From an uncultured Bacteroidaceae bacterium (GTDB lineage: Bacteria > Bacteroidota > Bacteroidia > Bacteroidales > Bacteroidaceae): a DNA stretch of 56,461 nt. Positions within the stretch are counted from its first letter, which is position 1, and every line of letters begins with the position of its first letter. Both the position numbers and the translations under genes were made by a program. Shown in pieces: positions 5,769 to 13,372 of this stretch. The stretch is taken from positions 1 to 56,461 of the forward strand of contig CAJOEI010000026.1 in the NCBI GenBank assembly GCA_905233465.1, written 5' to 3'. The notes under the pieces are model-generated. The model was given only the letters and a program-made list of their open reading frames with translations, was not told the origin of the DNA and did no database searches.

Positions 5769-7934
5769 ATGAAGACATCTCTTAGACATGCAGCTTTGCT
5801 GCTGATTCTATTTTTATCGACAGCTGTCAACGGGCAGCTGCTGGAACCCGTTCGTTTCAAGTCGGAGCTGAAGACTGCAGAAGGGTCTTCGGAAGGAGAG
5901 ATTGTGTTCTCTGCCATTATTGATGACGGATGGCACGTCTATTCAACCGACTTGGGCGATGGCGGTCCCACCAGCGCCACGTTCAATGCCGTGAAGATGG
6001 AGGGCGTAGAGACTGTGGGCCGCCTCATGCCCCGAGGCAACGTCGTCAAGAAATATGACGATATGTTCGGTATGGAACTCCAGTTCTTTGAACACATCGC
6101 CACATTCGCCCAGAAGATCCGCTTCACCAAGCCCGAATATGTCATTGACTGTTATCTGGAATATGGCGCCTGCAACGACGAAAGCTGCCTGCCACCATCT
6201 CAGGTAGAACTGAGGAAGAAGGGGAAGAGTCCGGCAAGCAGCCCCCTCCCTGCCCCCCCCAAGGGGGAGGAGGCAATGGACAATGGACAATTGACAAAGG
6301 ACAATGAGTCAATGGACAATGGACAATCGGCAATGGACAATGAGCCAATGGACAATGGACAATTGACAATGGACAATGAGCCCAATCCCAGCCTCCCCTT
6401 TGGGGTAAGTCAGGAGGAGGCTTCTGCCCTTTGGGCTCCCGTCGTCGACGAACTGAATGCTATGGAGACCTCTCCACTCTCTCAAGAGAGGGGTCTGTGG
6501 TGGGTCCTGCTCATGGGTTTCGTCGGCGGCCTGCTGGCTGTGTTGATGCCATGCATCTGGCCCATTATCCCTATGACGGTCAGCTTCTTCCTCAAACGCT
6601 CTAAGGATGATAAGCGAAAAGGTATCCGCGATGCCGTGACCTACGGTCTGAGCATTATCGTCATCTATCTTGCCTTGGGACTGCTGGTGACGGCACTCTT
6701 CGGCAGTGACACGCTCAATGCGATGTCCACGAATGCCTTTTTCAACATCTTCCTCTTCCTCCTGTTGGTGGTGTTCGCCCTGTCGTTCTTTGGCTGGTTC
6801 GAAATCCGTCTGCCAGGCTCATGGTCCAACAAAGTTGACCAGAAAGCCGATGAGCTGAGCAGGAAAGGCAAGGGCTCTAAACTTTCAACTCTCAACTCTC
6901 AACTCTCAATTTTCCTTATGGCCTTCACCCTTGTGCTGGTGTCGTTTTCGTGCACGGCGCCCATCATTGGTCTGCTGCTCGTGGAGACAACCACTACTGG
7001 CAACTGGCTCGCACCCGCACTCGGCATGTTCGGCTTCGCGCTGGCACTGGCGCTGCCATTCACGCTCTTCGCCATGTTCCCCGCGTGGCTCAAGCAGGCA
7101 CCTAAGTCGGGCTCGTGGATGACCACTATCAAGGTGGTGTTGGGCTTCATCGAACTGGCCTTCGCCCTGAAGTTCTTCTCCGTAGCCGACCTGGCCTACG
7201 GGTGGCATTTGCTGGACCGCGAGGTGTTCCTCTCCCTGTGGATTGTCATCTTCGCTCTGCTCGGAGCCTACCTCTGTGGCTGGCTCAAGTTCCAACAGGA
7301 CGAGACTGAAAAAGAACAACTTTCAACTCTCAACTCTCAACTCTCAACTGGTCACAAACCCATGCCTGTCCTTTGCATCATGGGTGGACTCATCTCCTTC
7401 GCTTTTGCCATCTATATGGTGCCAGGCCTGTGGGGAGCACCCTGCAAGGCTGTTAGCGCCTTCGCACCGCCAATGAACACGCAGGACTTCAACCTCAACA
7501 CCAAGACCGTTGAGGCACGCTTCATGGACTACGAGCTGGGAATGGCTGCTGCGCGCGCTGAGGGCAAACCCGTATTCCTTGACTTCACAGGCTATGGCTG
7601 CGTCAATTGTCGCAAGATGGAGGCCGCCGTGTGGACCGACCCGCGAGTTGCAGACCGCCTGAACAATGACTACGTGCTCATCTCGCTGTTCGTGGACGAC
7701 AAGACACCTCTGGCCGAGCCCTTCGAGGTAGAGCAGCCCGACGGCACGACAAAGACCCTGCGCACCGTTGGTGCCAAATGGAGCTATCTCCAGAGCCATA
7801 AGTTCGGAGCCAACGCCCAGCCATTCTATGTCATCCTCGATCCTGCTACAGGCAAACCACTTACCGGCAGCCGCGCTTACGACGAGGACATCGACGCATA
7901 CCTCAAGTTCCTCGAAAAAGGATTGTCGAAATAG
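5769..7934 (+). CDS. dsbD: DsbD-type thiol:disulfide interchange protein
   Basis: A 721-residue inner-membrane protein that carries electrons from cytoplasmic thioredoxin to periplasmic proteins. Order: signal peptide (1-22); periplasmic alpha domain (about 25-150) with C135 and C140 as the likely redox pair; low-complexity linker (154-210); eight-helix transmembrane domain with the redox cysteines C262 (LMPCIWP) and C395 (FSCTAP); C-terminal thioredoxin domain (about 580-721) with C611-VN-C614. All catalytic cysteines are present, so it should be functional. Odd features: the linker and two cytoplasmic/periplasmic loops (residues 371-381 and 517-527, STLNSQLS) are translated from the same short repeats that fill nearby intergenic regions. 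Monocistronic, followed by a terminator. Confidence 0.9.
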   Translation: MKTSLRHAALLLILFLSTAVNGQLLEPVRFKSELKTAEGSSEGEIVFSAIIDDGWHVYSTDLGDGGPTSATFNAVKMEGVETVGRLMPRGNVVKKYDDMFGMELQFFEHIATFAQKIRFTKPEYVIDCYLEYGACNDESCLPPSQVELRKKGKSPASSPLPAPPKGEEAMDNGQLTKDNESMDNGQSAMDNEPMDNGQLTMDNEPNPSLPFGVSQEEASALWAPVVDELNAMETSPLSQERGLWWVLLMGFVGGLLAVLMPCIWPIIPMTVSFFLKRSKDDKRKGIRDAVTYGLSIIVIYLALGLLVTALFGSDTLNAMSTNAFFNIFLFLLLVVFALSFFGWFEIRLPGSWSNKVDQKADELSRKGKGSKLSTLNSQLSIFLMAFTLVLVSFSCTAPIIGLLLVETTTTGNWLAPALGMFGFALALALPFTLFAMFPAWLKQAPKSGSWMTTIKVVLGFIELAFALKFFSVADLAYGWHLLDREVFLSLWIVIFALLGAYLCGWLKFQQDETEKEQLSTLNSQLSTGHKPMPVLCIMGGLISFAFAIYMVPGLWGAPCKAVSAFAPPMNTQDFNLNTKTVEARFMDYELGMAAARAEGKPVFLDFTGYGCVNCRKMEAAVWTDPRVADRLNNDYVLISLFVDDKTPLAEPFEVEQPDGTTKTLRTVGAKWSYLQSHKFGANAQPFYVILDPATGKPLTGSRAYDEDIDAYLKFLEKGLSK
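6238..6387 (+). repeat. In-frame composite repeat inside dsbD
   Basis: Starts with a C-run/G-run palindromic unit (CCCCCTCCCTGCC ... AAGGGGGAGGAGG) also found at 23534-23567 and 54902-54935, followed by about seven ATGGACA(A/G)TGGACA-type units, the same unit found at 25257-25291, 27720-27766 and 54950. Read in frame it encodes an [15 protein letters not shown] linker without a stop. Confidence 0.75.
6878..6910 (+). repeat. In-frame CTCTCAACT repeat in dsbD (first)
   Basis: Three to four CTTTCAACT/CTCTCAACT units encode LSTLNSQLS in a loop between transmembrane helices. The same units fill intergenic sequence at 18879-18919 and 26360-26425. Confidence 0.7.
7318..7347 (+). repeat. In-frame CTCTCAACT repeat in dsbD (second)
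   Basis: Second copy encoding the same LSTLNSQLS peptide in a later loop of DsbD. Two in-frame copies within one membrane domain argue for repeated insertion of the unit and not for homology of the protein loops. Confidence 0.7.
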
Positions 7935-7936
7935 AC

Positions 7937-7970
7937 GGACCCCGACCTGCAGAAATGCAAGCCGGGGTCT
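7937..7970 (+). terminator. Hairpin between dsbD and the convergent gene
   Basis: GACCCCG (7938-7944) pairs with CGGGGTC (7963-7969), with further partial pairing inside. It is four bases after the dsbD stop and could terminate either convergent gene; no long T-run follows. Confidence 0.5.
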
Positions 7971-7998
7971 CACGGATTATATATGGAATGGCTAACAG

Positions 7999-8394
7999 TT
8001 ATGCCATGAAGTGCCTGATATTGCGGGCTGACGTTACCTTGGCATCGTAGAAGACAGTCACTTCACGGGTACGAGGATTCCACTTGGTGTCCACCACGCC
8101 CTTCATGTGCTCAACTTTATCCACAAACTTCTTGTGGGAATCGTGAGGACTCACCATGAAGGTGCAGGTCTTCACATCAGGACGATAGGCATGAGTCTTA
8201 GGGGTATCGTGGTGAGACGCTGCTTTGTCCTTCTTGTCAAAGTGTGGCTCTGACTTGCGGTTATTCACTACAACGACCTTGTCGTTTCTGCCGTTGTTAT
8301 GGTGCTTGCTATCTGCCATTGCGGGCATTGCTGCTGTGATTGCCATCATCATCATGGCTGCGATCACCTTATTAAACTTCTTCATAGTTTTCAT
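7999..8394 (-). CDS. Secreted His-rich protein with HMA-like C-terminal domain
   Basis: A 131-residue protein with a signal peptide (1-28, Met-rich hydrophobic core, AMPAMA-D cleavage). Residues 29-75 are charged and rich in His and Lys (SKHHNNGRND, SHHDTPKTH). Residues about 76-131 look like a ferredoxin-like HMA fold: a first strand, FVDKVEHMKGV helix, then VDTKWNPRTREVTVFYDAKV and a final helix. The metal-binding CxxC of copper chaperones is missing (CTFM only), so metal binding, if any, would use the histidines. Convergent with dsbD. I know no characterised homologue; function is not assigned. Confidence 0.65.
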   Translation of the reverse strand: MKTMKKFNKVIAAMMMMAITAAMPAMADSKHHNNGRNDKVVVVNNRKSEPHFDKKDKAASHHDTPKTHAYRPDVKTCTFMVSPHDSHKKFVDKVEHMKGVVDTKWNPRTREVTVFYDAKVTSARNIRHFMA

Positions 8395-8448
8395 TTTTTT
8401 AAGTTAAACATCTGTTTCGTTAAAGGCTCTTATGTCCTTTTCACGGTG

Positions 8449-8456
8449 CAAAGATA
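8449..8456 (-). promoter_or_regulatory. Promoter -7 box of the HMA-like gene
   Basis: Minus-strand TATCTTTG matches TAnnTTTG, about 55 bases before the ATG. Confidence 0.5.
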
Positions 8457-8590
8457 TGGCGATTTAGCGAGATGAGTAAATGAAAAGTCCTATTCTATGA
8501 TTCCTGATTCCCTAAAGTTGCGAGGGTATTTCCCCGTAATTGATCAATGTTCAATGCTCAATGTTCGTGCATACCTTTGCAGCGTAGCCC

Positions 8591-8656
8591 GCACAATGCA
8601 TGCGCATCCTCCGCACGATGCATGAGCAACGCGCGGAGGATGCACGAGCAACACCT
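8591..8656. repeat. Three-unit array with 22-bp period (ATGCAT core)
   Basis: Units at 8591-8612, 8613-8634 and 8635-8656; the core ATGCAT/ATGCAT/ATGCAC falls at 8596, 8618 and 8640, exactly 22 bases apart. Units 2 and 3 share GATGCA(T/C)GAGCAAC. Confidence 0.65.
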
Positions 8657-8696
8657 TCAACCCCCGAGGGCTGGAAGTGCGACTAATGAAATGCGT

Positions 8697-9155
8697 TTAG
8701 AAGGGGAGATCGTCTGTGCTCTCGCCTCCAGCCAGAGGGTCGGCAGGAGCAGCGGCAGCCGCGGGAGCCGCGCCGGGTAGAGGAGCCTGAGCAGGCGGGA
8801 AGTCGGCTCCAGCTGCGGGGATTGGAGCCTGAGCGGGTGGGAAGTCGGCAGGAGCTGCAGGTGCACCAAGGGCTGCAGCTGGGTTGTATGGAGCGCAGCG
8901 GAAAGCGCGAATGGTGTTGAACCATCGTCCCTGATACTCGTGAGCATCAATGTCGATGTCTATCGTGAGGTCCTGCCCAGCCTGGATGCCGAACTGCTGA
9001 ATGCGGTCTGTGCCAAAGACCTCGAAGCAGACTTTCTTGGGGTACTGTTCGAAGGTTTCGAGCACATACTGAGCGAGTTTCCACTCCTGGCCTGTGCGCT
9101 GTGAGACGCCTCCGCGCTCGGGCAATACGTTGATGATTTTTCCTGAAATTTGCAT
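8697..9155 (-). CDS. DUF3127 single-stranded-DNA-binding-like protein
   Basis: A 152-residue protein from the ATG at 9155; longer readings upstream cross its promoter and are rejected. Residues 1-95 form an OB-fold-like DUF3127 domain (MQISGKIINVLPERGGVSQR...). The tail is low-complexity Pro/Ala-rich with two copies of DFPPAQAP and ends in DDLPF, which resembles the acidic DDIPF tip by which bacterial SSB recruits repair and replication proteins. That tip supports a role on single-stranded DNA; it is seen directly, while the function is inferred. Divergent from dnaN across a 160-base region with back-to-back promoters. Confidence 0.8.
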   Translation of the reverse strand: MQISGKIINVLPERGGVSQRTGQEWKLAQYVLETFEQYPKKVCFEVFGTDRIQQFGIQAGQDLTIDIDIDAHEYQGRWFNTIRAFRCAPYNPAAALGAPAAPADFPPAQAPIPAAGADFPPAQAPLPGAAPAAAAAPADPLAGGESTDDLPF

Positions 9156-9199
9156 GGTTTTGTATGTATGATTGATTGTTGTTTTGCGAAAAATCGTTG

Positions 9200-9232
9200 C
9201 AAATGTAAGCGTTTCTTTCGTCTTTTGCCAAA
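9200..9232 (-). promoter_or_regulatory. Promoter of the DUF3127 gene
   Basis: Minus strand: TTTG (9232-9229), 21 bases, TACATTTG (9207-9200). Good fit to the Bacteroidota consensus; leader of about 40 bases. Confidence 0.6.
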
Positions 9233-9246
9233 AATAACAAAAAAAA

Positions 9247-9278
9247 TTTGCGTGCACAAGGGCATTTTCATACCTTTG
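9247..9278 (+). promoter_or_regulatory. Promoter of dnaN and the following operon
   Basis: TTTG (9247-9250), 20 bases, TACCTTTG (9271-9278): an almost ideal Bacteroidota sigma-ABfr promoter, 37 bases before the dnaN ATG. It probably drives dnaN and the genes behind it. Confidence 0.7.
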
Positions 9279-9315
9279 CCCTTCGAAAAGACCAAAACAC
9301 ATATTAATAAGGTAT

Positions 9316-10443
9316 ATGAAACTGAAAGTATCCAGCGCGGCACTCTTTGGCCGCCTCACGTCAATCAACCGAGTGCTCAACAGCAAGAATTCGTTCCCCA
9401 TCCTGGACTGCTATCTTTTCCAGACAGAGGGTCAGCGCCTGAGCATCACAGCCTCAGACAGCGAGACGACACTCATCACAGGCATGGATGTCATCGAGTG
9501 TGACCAGGATGCACGTTTCTGCATCAAGGCCAAGACCATTCAGGATTCGCTGAAGGAGATTGCCGACCAGCCCATAGTGCTGGACGTGAACTTAGACACG
9601 ATGGAGATCCGCGGTGAGTACCAGAACGGTGTATTTAATATTGTAGGCGAGCGCGCAGACGAGTATCCCGCCACCAACCTCATCGCCGACGACGCACGCC
9701 GCTTCGACATCCGTCAGTCGATGTTGCTGTCGGGCATCAACCAGACGCTGTTTGCCACTGCTGATGACGAGATACGTCCCGTGATGACGGGCATATACTT
9801 CGACTTCACGCCCGAGAACCTTGTCTTTGTGGCCACCGACGGCCGCAAGCTGGTGCGCAAGAAGGACTACTCCATCACATGCGCCGAGCAGACAGGTTTC
9901 ATCCTGCCCAAGAAGCCCGCCACGCTGCTCAAGAGCCTGCTGCAGAAGTCCGATGATACGGCATCGCTGGCATTCACCGACAAGATGGTACAGGTGCAGA
10001 CGCCTGACTTCACCCTCACATGCCGTCTTATTGACGGTCGCTATCCAAACTACAACAGCGTGATTCCGCAAAACAACCCCTACCGTGTAGTGGTGGATCG
10101 CGCAGCACTGATATCTACGCTCAAGCGCGTGCTGGTGTTCTCGAGCCAGAGCAGCGCTCTAATCAAGCTGGCCTTCAAGAACAACCTGCTTGTTGTAAGT
10201 GGTCAGGACATGGACTTCTCCACCAGCGCCGAAGAGAAACTCATGGTGGAATATGATAACGGTCCGGAGATCAACATCGGTTTCAAGGGCACGCTGCTGC
10301 TTGACATCCTTGGCAACATCGACTGCCCAGAGGTGGTCATCCAGCTTGCTGACCCGGGTCGCGCAGGCCTCGTCACCCCCGCACAGCAGAAAGAAGGCGA
10401 GGAGATACTGATGCTCCTCATGCCAATGATGCTGAATTACTAA
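9316..10443 (+). CDS. dnaN: DNA polymerase III sliding clamp (beta subunit)
   Basis: A 375-residue protein of the usual length with three repeated clamp domains: the first starts MKLKVSSAALFGRLTSINRVLNSKN, split here as KVSSAALFGRL and INRVLNSKN; the second around FATADDEIRPVMTGIYFD; the third around LINRVLVFS-like LKRVLVFSSQSSALIKL; the family C-terminal LLMPMMLNY is intact. The ring encircles DNA and tethers replicative and repair polymerases. First gene of the long plus-strand run. Not beside dnaA here, so an origin cannot be inferred from it. Confidence 0.96.
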   Translation: MKLKVSSAALFGRLTSINRVLNSKNSFPILDCYLFQTEGQRLSITASDSETTLITGMDVIECDQDARFCIKAKTIQDSLKEIADQPIVLDVNLDTMEIRGEYQNGVFNIVGERADEYPATNLIADDARRFDIRQSMLLSGINQTLFATADDEIRPVMTGIYFDFTPENLVFVATDGRKLVRKKDYSITCAEQTGFILPKKPATLLKSLLQKSDDTASLAFTDKMVQVQTPDFTLTCRLIDGRYPNYNSVIPQNNPYRVVVDRAALISTLKRVLVFSSQSSALIKLAFKNNLLVVSGQDMDFSTSAEEKLMVEYDNGPEINIGFKGTLLLDILGNIDCPEVVIQLADPGRAGLVTPAQQKEGEEILMLLMPMMLNY

Positions 10444-10463
10444 GACACGGCCCGTGGCCGTAG

Positions 10464-10491
10464 GTGAAAGTTGATAGTTAAAAGTTGAAAG
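10464..10491 (+). repeat. GTTGAAAG-type repeat before the exonuclease gene
   Basis: Units GTGAAAGTT, GATAGTTAAAA and GTTGAAAG run straight into the ATG of the next gene, so the repeat occupies the ribosome-binding region. Confidence 0.5.
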
Positions 10492-11259
10492 ATGAAACTG
10501 AATCTGCAACGACCAATAGTGTTCTTCGACCTTGAGACGACCGGCACAGATATAGCTCGCGACCGCATCGTGGAGATTTGCCTGCTGAAGGTGCTGCCCG
10601 ACGGTAGCGAGGATAACAAGGTGATGCGCATCAACCCAGGTTGCCACATCCCCGAGGCGGCATCTGCCGTACACGGCATCTACGACGCCGACGTGCGCGA
10701 CTGTCCCCACTTTGCCGATGTGGCAGCACAGATATGGGACTTCATCCGCGACTGCGATCTGGGCGGCTTCAACAGCAACCGTTTCGACGTGCCGCTGCTG
10801 GTGGAAGAGCTGTTGCGTGCCGGCATCGATGCCGACATGCGCCGCATACGTCGCATTGACGTGCAGAACATCTACCACAAGCTGGAGCGCCGCACGCTGA
10901 CAGCAGCATACAAGTTCTACTGCGACAAAGACCTTGAAAACGCTCACTCGGCAGGAGCCGACACACACGCCACATACGAGGTGCTGTGCGCTCAGCTGGA
11001 CCACTACCCCACTGAGCTGCGTAACGACGTGGACTTTCTGACGGAATTCTCCACGATGGACCGCTGTGTGGATTTGGCAGGACGCATCGTGTTGAACGAC
11101 AACGGCGTGGAGGTGTTCAACTTCGGCAAGTACAAGGGTCAGCCCGTGGCCGACGTGCTTCGCCGCGACCCCAGCTACTATGCGTGGATGCAACAGGGCG
11201 ACTTCACGCTCAACACCAAGCAGGTGCTCACACAGATTGCGCTGCGCAACAAGAAATAA
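10492..11259 (+). CDS. DEDDh 3'-5' exonuclease with ExoX-like C-terminal domain
   Basis: A 255-residue exonuclease. Exo I carries D13 and E15 (FFDLETTGTD), Exo II D99 (FNSNRFDVPLL), Exo III H152 and D157 (HSAGADTHAT): a complete DEDDh site like that of DNA polymerase III epsilon and ExoX. Residues about 210-250 (VFNFGKYKGQPVADVL...YAWM) match the small ExoX-like C-terminal domain often found behind DnaQ-like nucleases. Its place directly behind dnaN suggests proofreading or repair with the clamp, which is inference. Start at the ATG that follows the repeat; the next ATG is too far inside. Confidence 0.85.
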   Translation: MKLNLQRPIVFFDLETTGTDIARDRIVEICLLKVLPDGSEDNKVMRINPGCHIPEAASAVHGIYDADVRDCPHFADVAAQIWDFIRDCDLGGFNSNRFDVPLLVEELLRAGIDADMRRIRRIDVQNIYHKLERRTLTAAYKFYCDKDLENAHSAGADTHATYEVLCAQLDHYPTELRNDVDFLTEFSTMDRCVDLAGRIVLNDNGVEVFNFGKYKGQPVADVLRRDPSYYAWMQQGDFTLNTKQVLTQIALRNKK

Positions 11260-11262
11260 GAG

Positions 11263-12459
11263 ATGAACATCGTTCTCGGCATCACAGGCAGCATAGCCGC
11301 ATACAAGGCGTGCACACTCATCCGCGAGTTTGTACGCGGTGGGCACGACGTGCAAGTGGTCATCACGCCCGCAGGCAAGGAGTTCATCACTCCCGTGACA
11401 CTCTCCGCGCTGACCTCTCACCCTGTCATCAGCGACTTTTTTGCCCAGCGCGACGGCACTTGGCACAGCCATGTGCAGTTGGGTTTGTGGGCCGACGCGA
11501 TGGTTGTAGCACCCGCCACAGCCTCCACGCTTGCAAAGATGGCCCACGGGGTGGCCGACAACATGCTCATCACCACCTATCTGTCCATGCGTGCACCGGT
11601 GTTTGTCGCTCCGGCGATGGATGTCGACATGTGGCAACACCCCGCCACACAGGACAACCTGCAACTGCTGCGGCAGCGTGGCGTGACCATCATCGAGCCC
11701 GCCAGCGGCGAGCTGGCCAGCCACCTCATCGGCAAGGGCCGCATGGAGGAGCCCGAACGCATAGCACAGGTGGTCATTGATGCCATAACGCAGAGAGAGA
11801 CGATATCGACAGCTCTCAGCGGCCGCCGCGTACTCATCACAGCCGGTCCTACCTACGAGCGCATAGACCCCGTACGCTTCATCGGCAACTACAGCAGCGG
11901 CAAGATGGGCATAGCCCTCGCCGAGGAATGTGCGCGCCGTGGTGCTGCAGTGGACCTCGTGCTTGGCCCCACAGCGCTGCGCCCAAAGGCACAAGGCATC
12001 AACATTACCGATGTGGAGAGCGCCCACGAGATGTGGGAGGCTGCCACAAGCCTCTTTGCCAATGCCGACGCTGCCATACTATGTGCCGCCGTGGCCGACT
12101 TCACGCCCGATACCACCAGCGACCAGAAGCTGCGACGCGAGGGCGAAGGCCTCACGCTGCACCTGCGTCCGACAGAGGACATAGCCCGCTCGCTGGGCGA
12201 AATGAAACGTGAGCAGCAAGTGCTTGTTGGTTTCGCATTAGAGACCCACAACGAGCACACCCACGCCATAGAGAAGCTGCATCGCAAGCACCTCGACGCC
12301 ATCGTGCTCAACTCGCTGCAGGACGAGGGTGCTGGCTTCCGCCACGACACCAACAAGGTGACCATCATCACCCACAAGGGCGAGACAGCCTATCCGCTCA
12401 AGTCCAAGACAGAAGTGGCAGCCGACATCATCGATACACTACAAAAGCTAATCCATTAA
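11263..12459 (+). CDS. coaBC: Bifunctional phosphopantothenoylcysteine decarboxylase / phosphopantothenate-cysteine ligase
   Basis: A 398-residue fusion performing two consecutive steps of coenzyme A synthesis. Residues 1-175 are the FMN decarboxylase CoaC (GITGSIAAYKA, the HSHVQLG histidine, APATASTLAKMAHGVADN, PAMDVDMW, and the EPASGELAS loop). Residues about 185-398 are the CoaB ligase (ITAGPTYERIDPVRFIGNYSSGKMG, AVADFTP, KLRREG, and the VGFALET core). Starts three bases behind the exonuclease; its TAA overlaps the next ATG by one base (TAATG). Confidence 0.95.
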   Translation: MNIVLGITGSIAAYKACTLIREFVRGGHDVQVVITPAGKEFITPVTLSALTSHPVISDFFAQRDGTWHSHVQLGLWADAMVVAPATASTLAKMAHGVADNMLITTYLSMRAPVFVAPAMDVDMWQHPATQDNLQLLRQRGVTIIEPASGELASHLIGKGRMEEPERIAQVVIDAITQRETISTALSGRRVLITAGPTYERIDPVRFIGNYSSGKMGIALAEECARRGAAVDLVLGPTALRPKAQGINITDVESAHEMWEAATSLFANADAAILCAAVADFTPDTTSDQKLRREGEGLTLHLRPTEDIARSLGEMKREQQVLVGFALETHNEHTHAIEKLHRKHLDAIVLNSLQDEGAGFRHDTNKVTIITHKGETAYPLKSKTEVAADIIDTLQKLIH

Positions 12460-13358
12460 TGCGTCACTGCATCATAGCGTCCATACTCGCATTCATGTCC
12501 CTGTCCGTCAGCGCACAGGAGCTCAATGCTCGCGTGTCAATCAACAGACAACAAGTGTCGAACACGCGGTCCAATGTATTTGAGACGCTGGAGCAGCAGA
12601 TGACCCGCTTCCTCAATGAACGCCAGTGGACCACGCTGCAGTACCGCGAGGCGGAGCGCATACAGTGTACGTTCAACCTCACGGTGAACACCTACAGCGA
12701 GACGGACAACAGCTTCAAGTGCTCGCTGCTCGTGGCTGCCATCAGGCCCGTTCACAGTTCTAACTACACCACGACCACATTCAACATGAACGACAAGGAC
12801 GTGGACTTCACCTTCGCTGAGTTTGACCAGCTGGATTGGCGCCCCGAACAGATTGACAACAACCTTACTGCCGTACTCGCCTACTGGGCCTATATGCTCA
12901 TCGGACTGGATATGGATTCCTTCGCGCCGATGGGCGGCACAGAAGTGTTTCACATAGCTCAGGACATCTGTACCTCGGCCGACGGGCTGGGCTACACGGG
13001 TTGGAAGGCCTTTGGCGACAGCAAGAACCGCTACGCCATCGTCAACGACTACATGGACGGAGCGTTGGAACCGATGCGGCAGCTGCAATACGACTACTAT
13101 CGCAAGGGCTTGGACCAGATGGCCAATGGCTCGGACGAGGCACGCACTGCAATCACCGCAGCGCTGCAGCTACTGCAGCAGGCACACGAGGCCAAGACCA
13201 TGAGCCAGCTGCCAGCAATCTTCACCGACATCAAACGCGATGAACTCGTGAGCATTTATAGCGGTCACGGCACCAGCGAGGAGAGGCAGAAGGTCTATGA
13301 CATACTCTTCCGCCTCAACCCATCACAAAACACCTACTGGGAGAAAATCACCCAATAA
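12459..13358 (+). CDS. DUF4835 (PorD-like) exported protein
   Basis: A 299-residue protein with a signal peptide (1-20, SLSVSAQ). The central region (NTYSETDNSFKCSLLVAAIRPV, FDQLDWRPEQIDNNLTAVLAYWAYMLIGLD, GWKAFGDSKNRY) is the DUF4835 pattern, annotated in other Bacteroidota as PorD of the type IX secretion system. It conserves the gene order coaBC - DUF4835 - recN seen in the phylum. Direct role in type IX secretion is inferred from family naming only. One-base overlap with coaBC suggests coupled translation. Confidence 0.85.
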   Translation: MRHCIIASILAFMSLSVSAQELNARVSINRQQVSNTRSNVFETLEQQMTRFLNERQWTTLQYREAERIQCTFNLTVNTYSETDNSFKCSLLVAAIRPVHSSNYTTTTFNMNDKDVDFTFAEFDQLDWRPEQIDNNLTAVLAYWAYMLIGLDMDSFAPMGGTEVFHIAQDICTSADGLGYTGWKAFGDSKNRYAIVNDYMDGALEPMRQLQYDYYRKGLDQMANGSDEARTAITAALQLLQQAHEAKTMSQLPAIFTDIKRDELVSIYSGHGTSEERQKVYDILFRLNPSQNTYWEKITQ

Positions 13359-13372
13359 CGAAGCATACAGCA

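Larger units (their letters stand above)
8395..8696. other. Gene-free region between the HMA-like and DUF3127 genes
   Basis: Holds the promoter box at 8449-8456, an AATGTTCAATGCTCAATG repeat near 8547-8564 and the 22-bp-period array at 8591-8656. An 11-bp inverted repeat (8604-8614/8633-8643, GCATCCTCCGC) overlaps the array and could terminate the DUF3127 gene. No coding potential seen. Confidence 0.5.

Noticed and set aside
10159..12027. Open reading frame of 622 codons on the minus strand
   Set aside because: It is antisense to dnaN, the exonuclease and coaBC, which are certain; its His/Val/Cys-rich product has no recognisable domain and reflects GC-rich codon use of the genes on the other strand.
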